From the NCBI RefSeq assembly GCF_009834515.1, contig NZ_CP019426.1, forward strand, positions 2,097,501 to 2,161,500: 64,000 nt of DNA, written 5' to 3'. Made by a program: the position numbers and the translations under genes. Shown here piece after piece: positions 35,871-48,065 of this stretch (the first letter of the stretch is position 1; every line of letters starts with the position of its first letter). Under the pieces are notes generated by a model. That model was not told the origin of the DNA and ran no database searches. It was given only the letters and a program-made list of their open reading frames with translations. The DNA comes from Pseudomonas sp. R84. Lineage in GTDB: Bacteria > Pseudomonadota > Gammaproteobacteria > Pseudomonadales > Pseudomonadaceae.

Positions 35871-35906
35871 AGTTCACCCCTACAACATCGTTGTCTGTTC
35901 GGGCCT

Positions 35907-35974
35907 CTTCGCGAGCGAGCTCGCTGCCACATTTGGAATGCATTCCCCTGTGGGAGCGAGCCTGCTCGCGAATG
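35907..35974. repeat. REP-type palindrome pair, family I, inside the xdh operon
   Basis: Arms at about 35908-35931 and 35949-35973 lie between the xdhB stop and xdhC start, within a presumed operon. Such placement can give different stability to upstream and downstream mRNA. Confidence 0.85.
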
Positions 35975-35989
35975 GCCGCGCCTCGGTCT

Positions 35990-38389
35990 TTAGAGCGGAG
36001 CCAACTCGGTTTCAGCTTCAACGGCTTTCACCGCTTTCAACTGACGCATCTGCTCACACCCCCACAACACCCGCTCCGGCGTCGCTGGCGCATCGATCTG
36101 CGGCTGATGCTTGTAATCACCGAGGCTCGCCACCGCATCCTTGATCGCACACCACGAGGCAATCCCGAGCATGAACGGCGGTTCACCGACAGCCTTGGAA
36201 TGGAACACCGTGTCTTCCGGGTTCTTGCGGTTTTCCACCAGCTTCACCCGCAGGTCGAGCGGCATGTCCGCCACCGCCGGAATCTTGTAGCTGGCCGGGC
36301 CGTTGGTCATCAGCTTGCCTTTGTTGTTCCAGACCAGCTCTTCCATGGTCAGCCAGCCCATGCCCTGAATGAAGCCACCTTCGACCTGACCGATGTCGAT
36401 GGACGGGTTCAGCGAGGCGCCGACGTCGTGAAGGATGTCGGTACGCAGCATTTTGTATTCGCCGGTCAGGGTGTCGACGATCACTTCGCAGCACGCCGCG
36501 CCGAAGGCGAAGTAGTAGAACGGACGGCCACGCGCCTGGCTGCGGTCGTAGTAGATCTTCGGCGTCTTGTAGAACCCGGTGCTCGATAGCGACACCTGAT
36601 TGAAATACGCCTGCTGAATCAGCGCTTCAAAGGTCAGGATATGGTCACGAACACGCACGTGGCCGTTGTGGAATTCAACGTCTTCTTCAGTGACTTTGAA
36701 GTGACGTGCAGCGAATTCGATCAGGCGTTTCTTGATGATTTCCGCCGCGTTCTGCGCCGCTTTACCGTTCAGGTCAGCGCCGCTGGACGCCGCTGTCGGC
36801 GAGGTGTTCGGCACCTTGTCGGTGTTGGTCGCGGTGATCTGCACGCGATCGATTTCAACCTGGAACACTTCGGCCACGACCTGCGCGACTTTGGTGTTCA
36901 GGCCCTGACCCATTTCGGTGCCGCCATGGTTCAGGTGGATGCTGCCGTCGGTGTAGATGTGAATCAGCGCACCGGCCTGGTTCAAGAAACTCGCGGTGAA
37001 GGAAATACCAAATTTAACCGGGGTCAGCGCCAGGCCTTTTTTCAGGATCGGGCTGTTGGCGTTGTAGCGACGGATCGCTTCGCGACGCTCGTGATACTGG
37101 CTGCTTTCTTCCAGTTCGGCGGTCATTTCCTCGAGCATGTTGTGCTCGACGGTCTGATAGTAATGGGTGACGTTGCGTTCGGTCTTGCCATAGTAGTTGG
37201 CCTTGCGTACCGCGAGCGGATCAAGCTGCAGGTGACGGGCAATCGCGTCCATCACTTCTTCGATCGCGACCATGCCTTGTGGGCCACCGAAACCACGGTA
37301 AGCAGTGTTCGACGCGGTGTTGGTCTTGCAGCGGTGACCGTTAATGGTCGCATCGCCGAGGTAGTACGAGTTGTCGGAGTGGAACATCGCCCGGTCAACG
37401 ATCGAGGCGGACAAGTCCGGCGAGCAGCCGCAGTTGCCGGCCAGATCCATGTTGATCCCGTGCAGGCGTCCGGTGCTGTCGAAGCCGACGTCGTATTCGA
37501 CGTAGAACGGGTGACGCTTGCCGGTCATCAGCATGTCTTCAACACGCGGCAGACGCATCTTGGTCGGCTGGCCGGTGAGGTGCGCGACCACGGCACACAG
37601 GCACGCCGGACTCGCAGCTTGAGTTTCCTTGCCGCCGAAACCACCGCCCATGCGGCGCATGTCGACGACGATTTTGTTCATCGACACGTCGAGTACTTCG
37701 GCGACCAGTTTCTGCACTTCGGTCGGGTTCTGCGTCGAGCAGTAGACGATCATGCCGCCGTCTTCGGTGGGCATTACCGAGGAGATTTGCGTCTCTAGGT
37801 AAAAGTGTTCCTGACCGCCGATGTGCAGCGTGCCTTGAATGCGGTGTTCAGCAGTGGCCAGCGCAGAGGCGGAATCGCCGCGCTGGTGGGTGTGGCTGTC
37901 GAGCACGAAGTGGCGTTTGCGCAGGGCCTCAACCACGTCGAGCACAGGTTCGAGGTCTTCGTATTCGATGATCGCCGCCATCGCGGCTTTGCGCGCGGTT
38001 TCCAGATCCTTCGCGGCGACGGCAAGCACCGGTTGACCGACGAACTGCACGTCATCGATGGCCAGCAGCGGATCGCCCGGCATCAACGGGCCGATGTCTT
38101 TCAGGCCTGGCACGTCTTCGTGGGTGATGGCGATGCGCACGCCCTCGAAGGCGTAGCACGGCGAGGTATCGATGCTGATGATTTTCGCGTGGGCGCGGTC
38201 CGACATGCGTGCATACAGGTGCAGTTGGTTCGGAAACTCCAGGCGGTCATCGATGTACTGCGCTTCACCGGACACGTGCTTGGCGGCGCTGTCGTGCTTG
38301 ACGCTGCGGCCGACACCGGAGGTCAAATCCTTGGCGAACAGTTTAGCCAGTTCAGCTTGAGTTTTCTCTACGCCGTGATGGTTAGACAT
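35990..38389 (-). CDS. xdhB: Xanthine dehydrogenase, molybdopterin-binding subunit
   Basis: A 799-residue large subunit oxidising hypoxanthine and xanthine to urate at the molybdenum centre. GGGFGGKETQ (about 250) binds the cofactor, AYRGFGGPQG (about 345) contains the substrate-binding Arg region, and the C-terminal KAVGEPPFMLG motif carries the catalytic Glu. The start overlaps the xdhA stop by 8 bases, indicating coupling. Length and architecture match bacterial XdhB that pairs with a separate FeS/FAD subunit. Confidence 0.97.
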   Translation of the reverse strand: MSNHHGVEKTQAELAKLFAKDLTSGVGRSVKHDSAAKHVSGEAQYIDDRLEFPNQLHLYARMSDRAHAKIISIDTSPCYAFEGVRIAITHEDVPGLKDIGPLMPGDPLLAIDDVQFVGQPVLAVAAKDLETARKAAMAAIIEYEDLEPVLDVVEALRKRHFVLDSHTHQRGDSASALATAEHRIQGTLHIGGQEHFYLETQISSVMPTEDGGMIVYCSTQNPTEVQKLVAEVLDVSMNKIVVDMRRMGGGFGGKETQAASPACLCAVVAHLTGQPTKMRLPRVEDMLMTGKRHPFYVEYDVGFDSTGRLHGINMDLAGNCGCSPDLSASIVDRAMFHSDNSYYLGDATINGHRCKTNTASNTAYRGFGGPQGMVAIEEVMDAIARHLQLDPLAVRKANYYGKTERNVTHYYQTVEHNMLEEMTAELEESSQYHERREAIRRYNANSPILKKGLALTPVKFGISFTASFLNQAGALIHIYTDGSIHLNHGGTEMGQGLNTKVAQVVAEVFQVEIDRVQITATNTDKVPNTSPTAASSGADLNGKAAQNAAEIIKKRLIEFAARHFKVTEEDVEFHNGHVRVRDHILTFEALIQQAYFNQVSLSSTGFYKTPKIYYDRSQARGRPFYYFAFGAACCEVIVDTLTGEYKMLRTDILHDVGASLNPSIDIGQVEGGFIQGMGWLTMEELVWNNKGKLMTNGPASYKIPAVADMPLDLRVKLVENRKNPEDTVFHSKAVGEPPFMLGIASWCAIKDAVASLGDYKHQPQIDAPATPERVLWGCEQMRQLKAVKAVEAETELAPL

Positions 38390-39836
38390 AAGCGGTCACC
38401 CGAGTCTCGATGTGCGGTGTTTGCAGTTCGATGAAGTATTTGCGCAGCAGGTTCTGCGCGCTGAGCAGGCGATATTCCTTGCTGGCGCGGAAGTCCGAGA
38501 GCGGGGTGAAATCTTCCGCCAGGGCAGCGCAGGCGCGTTCGACCACGGCGTTGTTGAACGGCGCACCGATCAGCGCGGCTTCACAGTGGGCAGCGCGTTT
38601 CGGGATCGCAGCCATACCGCCGAAGGCCATGCGCGCATCGGTGATCACGCCGTTTTCGACGCGCAGGTTGAAGGCGGCGCAGACGGCGGAGATGTCGTCG
38701 TCCAGACGCTTGGAGACTTTGTAGGCACGGAACAACTGCTCGGCGCTGGCGCGCGGGACGATGATCTTCTCGATGAACTCACTTTCCTGACGGGCAGTGA
38801 CTTTGTAATCGATGAAGTAATCGTCAAGGTTCAGGGTGCGGCGGGTTTCGCCCTTGCACAGCACAACCTGCGCGCCGAGGGCGATCAGCAGCGGTGGCGA
38901 GTCACCGATCGGCGAGGCGTTGCCGATGTTGCCGCCGAGGGTGCCCTGGTTGCGGATCTGCAGCGAGGCGAAGCGGTGCAGCAACTCGCCGAAGTCCGGG
39001 TACTCGGCGTTCAACGCTTCGTAGCAATCGGAGAGGGCGGTGGCGGCGCCGATTTCAATGCGGTCTTCGAAGGTGTCGATGCGCTTCATTTCCGAGACGT
39101 TGCCGACGTAGATCATCACCGGCAGGGTGCGGTGAAACTGGGTGACTTCCAGTGCCAGATCGGTACCGCCGGCGAGCAGGCGCGCTTGTGGATAAGCATC
39201 GTAGAGGTCGGCCAGATCGGCGACGGTCAGCGGCACCAGGCAGCGTTTGTCGCCGCTGTTGAGTTCACCGATATCGGTCGGGGCAATGGCTTTGAGGCGC
39301 GAGATGGTCTCCGCTTCGCGGGCATCGAACTGATCCGTTTGCTTGCCGCAGCACGATTGCTCGGCAGCCGCCAGAATAGGGCGGTAGCCGGTGCAGCGGC
39401 AGAGGTTGCCGGCCAGCGCTTCGTGGGCCTTGGCGTGATCCGGTGCATCGCTGTTCTTTTGCAGGGCGAACAGCGACATGACGAAACCGGGGGTGCAGAA
39501 GCCGCACTGCGAGCCATGGCACTCGACCATGGCTTTCTGCACGCTGTGCAGTTCGCCTTGGTGCTTGAGGTCTTCGACGCTGATCAGTTGTTTGCCGTGC
39601 AGCGACGAAACAAAGGTCAGGCACGAATTGAGGCTGCGATAGCGAATGTGTTCGCGGCCAGCGTCATCCGTTTGCAACTCGCCGACCACCACGGTGCAGG
39701 CGCCGCAGTCACCGCTGGCGCAACCTTCTTTGGTGCCGGATTTACCGACGTGTTCACGCAGGTAATTGAGCACAGTCAGATTCGGGTCCAGGGCGTGCTC
39801 GCTACGGAGTTCCTGGTTAAGTAAAAACTGGATCAC
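38382..39836 (-). CDS. xdhA: Xanthine dehydrogenase, iron-sulfur/FAD subunit
   Basis: A 484-residue electron-transfer subunit. The plant-type [2Fe-2S] cluster is at CASGDCGACTVV (Cys 39, 44, 47) and the second cluster at CGFCTPGF and CRCTGYRPI (about 112-152). An FAD domain follows (about 195-375: LLAGGTDLALEVT, GTLGGNIGNASPIGDSPP) and then the CO-dehydrogenase flavoprotein C-terminal domain. It is the first gene of xdhA-xdhB-xdhC-guaD. Two TGAC-N6-GTCA inverted repeats lie 59-95 bases upstream. Confidence 0.97.
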   Translation of the reverse strand: MIQFLLNQELRSEHALDPNLTVLNYLREHVGKSGTKEGCASGDCGACTVVVGELQTDDAGREHIRYRSLNSCLTFVSSLHGKQLISVEDLKHQGELHSVQKAMVECHGSQCGFCTPGFVMSLFALQKNSDAPDHAKAHEALAGNLCRCTGYRPILAAAEQSCCGKQTDQFDAREAETISRLKAIAPTDIGELNSGDKRCLVPLTVADLADLYDAYPQARLLAGGTDLALEVTQFHRTLPVMIYVGNVSEMKRIDTFEDRIEIGAATALSDCYEALNAEYPDFGELLHRFASLQIRNQGTLGGNIGNASPIGDSPPLLIALGAQVVLCKGETRRTLNLDDYFIDYKVTARQESEFIEKIIVPRASAEQLFRAYKVSKRLDDDISAVCAAFNLRVENGVITDARMAFGGMAAIPKRAAHCEAALIGAPFNNAVVERACAALAEDFTPLSDFRASKEYRLLSAQNLLRKYFIELQTPHIETRVTAYV

Positions 39837-39894
39837 GGAAGGCCTCGCAGACTCATTATTGTTGTTAACCGACTTGAGCCGAATTTAGCAGGTC

Positions 39895-39931
39895 TGACTT
39901 TTCGGTCAATGGTTTTCTGACTTAAAGGTCA
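39895..39931. promoter_or_regulatory. Tandem TGAC-N6-GTCA operator-like repeats upstream of xdhA
   Basis: TGACTTTTCGGTCA (39895-39908) and TGACTTAAAGGTCA (39918-39931) share half-sites and are centred 23 bp apart, about two helical turns. They lie between divergent xdhA and a GntR gene, so they are likely operators for a GntR regulator; which one is unknown. Confidence 0.65.
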
Positions 39932-40104
39932 GGAAAGTGTATTTCGTCGATCAACAACGTGTCTATTCAGTATTGACCCACATCGGATCTCCTGCTTTTT
40001 TGCGGGAATCGTGCCAAAAACCGCTGAGTGGGCACTCCGCCATGACCGTGCATTTGCGCTACACTGCGCCGCTTGTGCAGATCGATAGAGTTTGAAGGAC
40101 AACC

Positions 40105-40764
40105 ATGACGTTCAAGGCGCCGGACAGCCTCGCCGAGCAAATCGCTCACCACCTCGCCGAACGCATCATTCGTGGCGAAATGAAGCCGGGAGAGCGCATC
40201 CAGGAACAGAAGGTCACGCTGGCACTGAATGTCAGCCGCGGTTCGGTCCGCGAAGCCTTGCTGATCCTCGAACGCCGTCACCTGATCGCGATCCTGCCGC
40301 GCCGTGGCGCGCACGTCACCGAGCTGACGCCGCACAAGGTGCAGAGCCTTTGCACGCTGATGAGCGAGCTGTACATCCTGCTTGGCAACTCGGTGGCCAA
40401 TGGCTGGCAAGTGCAGTCGGACATGGCGCCGTTCGTGCAGATCCAGCAGCGCTTGACCGCCAGCTACGAGCGTCAGGACATCCGCAGCTTTGTCGACGAC
40501 AGCTTCGCGGTGATGCGCGCCGCTTATCCGTTCGCCAACAATCCTTACCTGCAAGAAACCGTCGAGAACCTGCAGCCGGCGATGAGTCGCGCCTACTTTC
40601 TCGCCCTCGAACAGCGCAAGGCCTCAATGAGCGAGTTCCTCGAACTGTTCGAACGCTTGCTGGCCGCTGTGCTCGCCCGTGATTTGCCGCAGATCCGCAT
40701 CGTGCTGACGGCTTACGCCCAGCGCAGCTGCGATCTGGTGGTTTCTGCCCTGACGGTTGCCTAA
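40105..40764 (+). CDS. GntR-family transcriptional regulator (FCD subfamily) upstream of smc
   Basis: A 219-residue FadR-type regulator with winged helix (about 5-75: MKPGERIQEQKVTLALNVSRGSVREALLIL) and an FCD-like helical domain after it. The ligand is unknown. It is divergent from xdhA, with two operator-like repeats between, which makes it a candidate regulator of xanthine dehydrogenase. Its stop is 2 bases from the smc start, so it is probably transcribed with smc, as in P. aeruginosa. Confidence 0.88.
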   Translation: MTFKAPDSLAEQIAHHLAERIIRGEMKPGERIQEQKVTLALNVSRGSVREALLILERRHLIAILPRRGAHVTELTPHKVQSLCTLMSELYILLGNSVANGWQVQSDMAPFVQIQQRLTASYERQDIRSFVDDSFAVMRAAYPFANNPYLQETVENLQPAMSRAYFLALEQRKASMSEFLELFERLLAAVLARDLPQIRIVLTAYAQRSCDLVVSALTVA

Positions 40765-40766
40765 GC

Positions 40767-43700
40767 GTGCGGCTCAAGTGCATCAAACTGGCGGGATTCA
40801 AATCCTTCGTCGACCCGACCACGGTGAACTTCCCCAGTAACATGGCGGCGGTCGTCGGGCCGAACGGTTGCGGCAAGTCGAACATCATCGACGCCGTACG
40901 CTGGGTGATGGGCGAGAGTTCGGCGAAGAACCTCCGTGGCGAGTCGATGACCGACGTCATCTTCAACGGTTCGACCAGTCGCAAACCGGTGAGTCAGGCG
41001 AGTATCGAGCTGGTCTTCGACAACTCCGACGGCACGCTGCTGGGCGAATACGCGGCCTACGCCGAGATCTCGATTCGCCGCAAAGTCACCCGCGACAGCC
41101 AGACCACTTATTACCTCAACGGCACCAAATGCCGGCGCCGCGACATCACCGATATCTTCCTTGGCACCGGTCTTGGCCCACGCAGCTATTCGATCATCGA
41201 GCAGGGGATGATCTCCAAGCTGATCGAATCCAAGCCCGAAGACCTGCGTAATTTCATCGAAGAAGCGGCCGGCATCTCCAAGTACAAGGAGCGCCGCCGC
41301 GAGACCGAAAACCGTATCCGCCGCACCCACGAAAACCTCGCGCGTCTGACTGACCTGCGCGATGAGCTGGAACGGCAACTCGAACGCCTGCACCGCCAGG
41401 CCGAAGCGGCGAAGAAGTATCAGGAATTCAAAGCCGAGGAGCGCCAGCTCAAGGCGCAACTGTCGGCCCTGCGCTGGCAGGATCTCAACGATCAGGTCGG
41501 CCAGCGCGAGTCGATCATCGGCACCCAGGAAATCAGTTTCGAAGCCTTGGTCGCTGAGCAGCGCAATGCCGATGCGGCCATCGAACGCCTGCGTGACGGG
41601 CACCATGACCTGTCCGAACGCTTCAATCTGGTGCAAGGGCGCTTCTATTCGGTCGGCGGCGATATTGCCCGGGTCGAGCAAAGCATCCAGCACGGCCAGC
41701 AACGTCTGCGGCAGTTGCAGGACGACTTGAAAGAAGCCGAACGCGCACGCCTCGAAACCGAGTCGCATCTGGGCCACGACCGCACGTTGCTACTGACCCT
41801 CGGCGAAGAGCTGGACATGCTCACCCCCGAGCAGGAAGTCACCAGCGCCGCCGCCGAAGAAGCCGCCGCTGCGCTGGAGGATTCCGAATCCGTCATGCAC
41901 GGCTGGCAGGAGCAGTGGGACGCCTTCAACCTGACCGCCGCCGAACCGCGTCGTCAGGCCGAAGTGCAACAGTCGCGCATCCAGCAGTTGGAAACCAGCA
42001 TGGAGCGCCTCGCTGACCGGCAGAAACGCCTCGGCGAAGAGCGCGCGTTGCTCTCGGCTGATCCGGAGGACGCGGCGATCATGGAGCTCAACGAGCAGCT
42101 CGCCGAGTCCGAAGCGACCCTCGAAGATTTGCAGACCAGCGAAGAAGCCCAAGTCGAAAAACTCGAACAATTGCGTCAGGAGTTGCAGCAAGCACTGACC
42201 GCGCAGCAACAGGCGCAGGGCGATTTGCAGCGCCTCAACGGTCGCCTCGCGTCCCTCGAAGCCTTGCAACAAGCCGCGCTCGATCCAGGCACCGGCACCG
42301 CCGAATGGCTGAAGGAACACCACCTCGCCGAGCGCCCGCGTCTTGCCGAAGGCCTGAAGGTTGAAGCAGGTTGGGAACTGGCGGTGGAAACCGTGCTCGG
42401 CGCTGACCTGCAAGCGGTGCTGGTTGACGATTTCAATGGCTTCGATTTATCCGGTTTCACCCAAGGCGATCTACGTCTGCTCAGCCCCGGCAATGATGGT
42501 GTGCGAGCGGCGGGCAGCTTGCTGGATAAAGTCGACGCGCAGATCGATCTGTCGCCGTGGCTGGGTCAGGTCAAACCGGTCGACAGCCTCGAACAGGCCT
42601 TGGCTTTGCGCGGGCAATTGAGCGCTGGTGAGAGCCTGATCAGTCGTGACGGTTACTGGGTCGGTCGGCACTTTTTACGCGTGCGTCGGGCCAGCGAAGC
42701 GGAAAGCGGCATGCTCGCCCGTGGCCAGGAAATCGAAGCGCTGCATCTTGAGCGTGAAGAGAAAGAAGCCACCGTCGAGGCGATGGAAACCCGTCTGCAA
42801 ACCCTGCGTGCGCAACAGCGTCAGCAGGAAAACGGCCGCGAACATTTGCGCCGTTTGCTGCAAGACGAAGCGCGTCAGCAGGGCGAGTTGAAAGCACAGC
42901 TGTCCGCCGGCAAAGCCAAGGCCGAACAGCTGACCTTGCGCCGCAAACGCCTCGATGAAGAACTGGTCGAACTCGGCGAACAGCGCGAACTCGAGCACGA
43001 ACAAATCGGTGAAGCGCGCATGCAACTGCAGGACGCGCTGGATGCCATGGCGCTGGACACCGAGCAGCGCGAGTTGCTGCTGGCCCAGCGTGACAGCCTG
43101 CGCGAACGCCTCGACCGCGTGCGTCAGGAAGCGCGGCAGCACAAGGATCATGCGCATCAATTGGCCGTGCGTCTCGGCTCGTTGCGCGCGCAGCACGACT
43201 CCACGCGTCAGGCGCTGGAACGTCTGGAAATGCAGGCCGAGCGCCTCACCGAAAAACGCGAACAGTTGAGTCTGAACCTTGAGGAGGGCGAGGCACCGCT
43301 GGAAGAGCTGCGCCTGAAACTCGAAGAACTGCTCGACAAGCGCATGACCGTCGACGAAGAACTGAAAACCGCGCAGATCGCCCTCGAAGATGCCGACCGC
43401 GAATTGCGCGACGCGGAAAAACGCCGGACTCAGGCCGAGCAGCAATCGCAGTTGATTCGCGGCCAGCTCGAACAGCAGCGCATGGAATGGCAAGCCCTGA
43501 CCGTGCGCCGCAAGGCCTTGCAGGATCAATTGCTCGAAGACGGCTACGATCTCAACGGCGTGCTCGCGACATTAACCGCGCAAGCCAGTGAACGCGAAGC
43601 CGAAGAAGAACTCGAACGCATCAATGCGCGGATTCAGCGTTTGGGTGCGATCAACCTCGCGGCCATCGATGAATACACGCAACAATCCGAGCGTAAACGT

Positions 43701-44255
43701 TATCTGGATGCGCAGGACGCCGATCTGGTCGAAGCACTGGAGACCCTGGAAAACGTCATTCGCAAGATCGACAAGGAAACCCGTAATCGCTTCAAAGATA
43801 CCTTTGATCAGATCAACGGCGGTTTACAGGCACTTTTTCCAAAAGTTTTCGGTGGTGGACGGGCGTATTTGGAACTGACGGGCGAAGATCTACTCGATAC
43901 AGGGGTAACGATCATGGCGCAGCCGCCAGGGAAGAAGAACAGCACCATCCATTTGCTCTCCGGCGGGGAAAAAGCCCTGACCGCACTGGCACTGGTTTTT
44001 GCCATCTTCAAATTGAACCCGGCGCCGTTCTGCATGCTCGATGAGGTTGACGCGCCACTGGATGACGCTAACGTTGGACGCTACGCACGCTTGGTCAAAG
44101 AGATGTCGCAGACCGTGCAGTTCATCTATATCACCCACAACAAGATCGCCATGGAAATGGCCGAGCAGTTGATGGGCGTGACGATGCATGAGCCGGGTTG
44201 TTCGCGACTGGTAGCCGTGGATGTCGAGGAGGCGATGGCGATGGTGGACGCCTGA
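40767..44255 (+). CDS. smc: Chromosome segregation protein SMC
   Basis: A 1162-residue condensin ATPase. Walker A GPNGCGKSN is at 31-39. A long coiled coil (about 170-500) leads to the hinge (about 510-640: LAEGLKVEAGWELAVETVLG), followed by a second coiled coil (about 670-980). The C-terminal head has the ABC signature LLSGGEKALTALAL and Walker B FCMLDEVDAPLDDANV. It starts at GTG 40767; RLKCIKLAGFKSFVDPT is the conserved N-terminus. Codon bias in the coiled-coil parts is rich in Gln, Glu and Arg, as expected. scpA/scpB are not nearby. Confidence 0.97.
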   Translation: MRLKCIKLAGFKSFVDPTTVNFPSNMAAVVGPNGCGKSNIIDAVRWVMGESSAKNLRGESMTDVIFNGSTSRKPVSQASIELVFDNSDGTLLGEYAAYAEISIRRKVTRDSQTTYYLNGTKCRRRDITDIFLGTGLGPRSYSIIEQGMISKLIESKPEDLRNFIEEAAGISKYKERRRETENRIRRTHENLARLTDLRDELERQLERLHRQAEAAKKYQEFKAEERQLKAQLSALRWQDLNDQVGQRESIIGTQEISFEALVAEQRNADAAIERLRDGHHDLSERFNLVQGRFYSVGGDIARVEQSIQHGQQRLRQLQDDLKEAERARLETESHLGHDRTLLLTLGEELDMLTPEQEVTSAAAEEAAAALEDSESVMHGWQEQWDAFNLTAAEPRRQAEVQQSRIQQLETSMERLADRQKRLGEERALLSADPEDAAIMELNEQLAESEATLEDLQTSEEAQVEKLEQLRQELQQALTAQQQAQGDLQRLNGRLASLEALQQAALDPGTGTAEWLKEHHLAERPRLAEGLKVEAGWELAVETVLGADLQAVLVDDFNGFDLSGFTQGDLRLLSPGNDGVRAAGSLLDKVDAQIDLSPWLGQVKPVDSLEQALALRGQLSAGESLISRDGYWVGRHFLRVRRASEAESGMLARGQEIEALHLEREEKEATVEAMETRLQTLRAQQRQQENGREHLRRLLQDEARQQGELKAQLSAGKAKAEQLTLRRKRLDEELVELGEQRELEHEQIGEARMQLQDALDAMALDTEQRELLLAQRDSLRERLDRVRQEARQHKDHAHQLAVRLGSLRAQHDSTRQALERLEMQAERLTEKREQLSLNLEEGEAPLEELRLKLEELLDKRMTVDEELKTAQIALEDADRELRDAEKRRTQAEQQSQLIRGQLEQQRMEWQALTVRRKALQDQLLEDGYDLNGVLATLTAQASEREAEEELERINARIQRLGAINLAAIDEYTQQSERKRYLDAQDADLVEALETLENVIRKIDKETRNRFKDTFDQINGGLQALFPKVFGGGRAYLELTGEDLLDTGVTIMAQPPGKKNSTIHLLSGGEKALTALALVFAIFKLNPAPFCMLDEVDAPLDDANVGRYARLVKEMSQTVQFIYITHNKIAMEMAEQLMGVTMHEPGCSRLVAVDVEEAMAMVDA

Positions 44256-44514
44256 GCCAGCGTGGTGTCGGAAAGGTAATTGAGGGTTGTAGGACTTTTT
44301 TACCGGGTTCGACTTGCTGGCCAATCGACATATTCGCGCAAGCCAATGAGACAGACGGTGTAAAGTTGTCTTTGGTCGTGCTAGTTTAATGTCAATTTTT
44401 CGTATACGTGGGCAAAACGCCTGTCAGAACATAGAGTTGGCGCCACGTTTTAAAGCGGTTTGCACAATGTAAACCCCTTATTTTTCAGCATTTTTTATAG
44501 AGGCACGGGATTAC

Positions 44515-45378
44515 ATGGAAATCGGTCTGCGCGAGTGGCTGATCGTCATCGGCATCATTGTGATAGCCGGTATTCTTTTCGATGGCTGGCGCCGTATGCG
44601 CGGCGGCAAGGGAAAACTGAAATTCCGTCTTGACCGAAGTCTGTCCAACCTGCCGGACGAGGACACCAGCGCTGAGCTGTTGGGCCCGGCCCGTGTTCTG
44701 GACAACCATAAAGAACCACAGCTGGACGAACACGACCTGCCGTCGGTGAGCATGCCGGCCCGCGAAGCACGCGAGCCTCGCGAATCCGGCTCGAAACGTG
44801 GCAAGCGTGGCAGCAACGGTCCGGCTCAGGGCGACTTGAACCTCGACCTGGATCTGGACGGCGGCCCGAGCTTCAGCAGCCGTGACGACGATTTCGCCGA
44901 AGACAGCAAGCCATCGCCGGCGGTGGTCGACAAGGATCAGCCGCAAGCTGAAGAAGTGCTGGTGATCAGCGTGATCTGCCGCGACGCTGCCGGCTTCAAA
45001 GGCCCGGCGCTGTTGCAGAACATTCTCGAAAGCGGTCTGCGTTTTGGCGAGATGGATATCTTCCATCGCCACGAAAGCATGGCCGGTAACGGTGAAGTGC
45101 TGTTCTCCATGGCCAATGCGGTCAAGCCGGGTATCTTCGATCTGGACGACATCGACCATTTCAGCACTCCGGCGGTGAGCTTCTTCCTCGGCCTACCAGG
45201 CCCGCGTCACCCGAAGCAGGCCTTCGACGTGATGGTGGCGGCAGCCCGCAAGTTGTCGCAGGAACTGAACGGCGAGCTGAAAGATGACCAGCGCAGCGTT
45301 CTGACCGCACAAACGATTGAGCACTACCGTCAGCGCATCGTTGAATTCGAACGTCGCGCCCTGACCCAGAAGCGCTAA
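44515..45378 (+). CDS. zipA: Cell division protein ZipA
   Basis: A 287-residue FtsZ-membrane tether. It has an N-terminal membrane helix (about 5-23: [19 protein letters not shown]), a basic and acidic flexible linker (about 25-145) and the C-terminal FtsZ-binding domain (about 148-280: [42 protein letters not shown]). It stabilises the Z ring at midcell. It lies between smc and ligA with a 259-bp upstream gap in which I see no gene. GAGGCACGG precedes the ATG. Confidence 0.95.
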   Translation: MEIGLREWLIVIGIIVIAGILFDGWRRMRGGKGKLKFRLDRSLSNLPDEDTSAELLGPARVLDNHKEPQLDEHDLPSVSMPAREAREPRESGSKRGKRGSNGPAQGDLNLDLDLDGGPSFSSRDDDFAEDSKPSPAVVDKDQPQAEEVLVISVICRDAAGFKGPALLQNILESGLRFGEMDIFHRHESMAGNGEVLFSMANAVKPGIFDLDDIDHFSTPAVSFFLGLPGPRHPKQAFDVMVAAARKLSQELNGELKDDQRSVLTAQTIEHYRQRIVEFERRALTQKR

Positions 45379-45382
45379 GGCC

Positions 45383-45470
45383 AAGATCAAAAGATCGCAG
45401 CCTCGTTTCACTCGACAGCTCCTACAGGAATGCTATTTCTGTAGGAGCTGCCGAAGGCTGCGATCTTTTG
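45383..45470. repeat. REP-type palindrome pair, family II
   Basis: GATCAAAAGATCGCAGCC at about 45385-45402 faces GGCTGCGATCTTTTG at 45456-45470, with GTAGGAGCTGCC inside. This is the second repeat family of the window. The left arm is degenerate. Confidence 0.8.
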
Positions 45471-45493
45471 CTTCTGCTGCCACAGATAGATGA

Positions 45494-47896
<2,403 letters not shown>

Positions 47897-47990
47897 GATC
47901 AAAAGATCGCAGCCTGCGGCAGCTCCTTGGGGTTAGTGTCTAGCACATTGATCTCCTGTAGGAGCTGCCGCAGGCTGCGATCTTTTGATT
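47897..47990. repeat. REP-type palindrome pair, family II
   Basis: GATCAAAAGATCGCAGCCTG starts directly after the ligA stop and is mirrored by CAGGCTGCGATCTTTTGAT at 47971-47989, with AGCTCC/GGAGCT inside. Confidence 0.85.
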
Positions 47991-48065
47991 TATCCCAAAC
48001 ACAGCGCGGGAACGATGTTGTCACGGGAATGATCTAGTCTTGGCAAGCCCCAGGGAGAGATCGCC

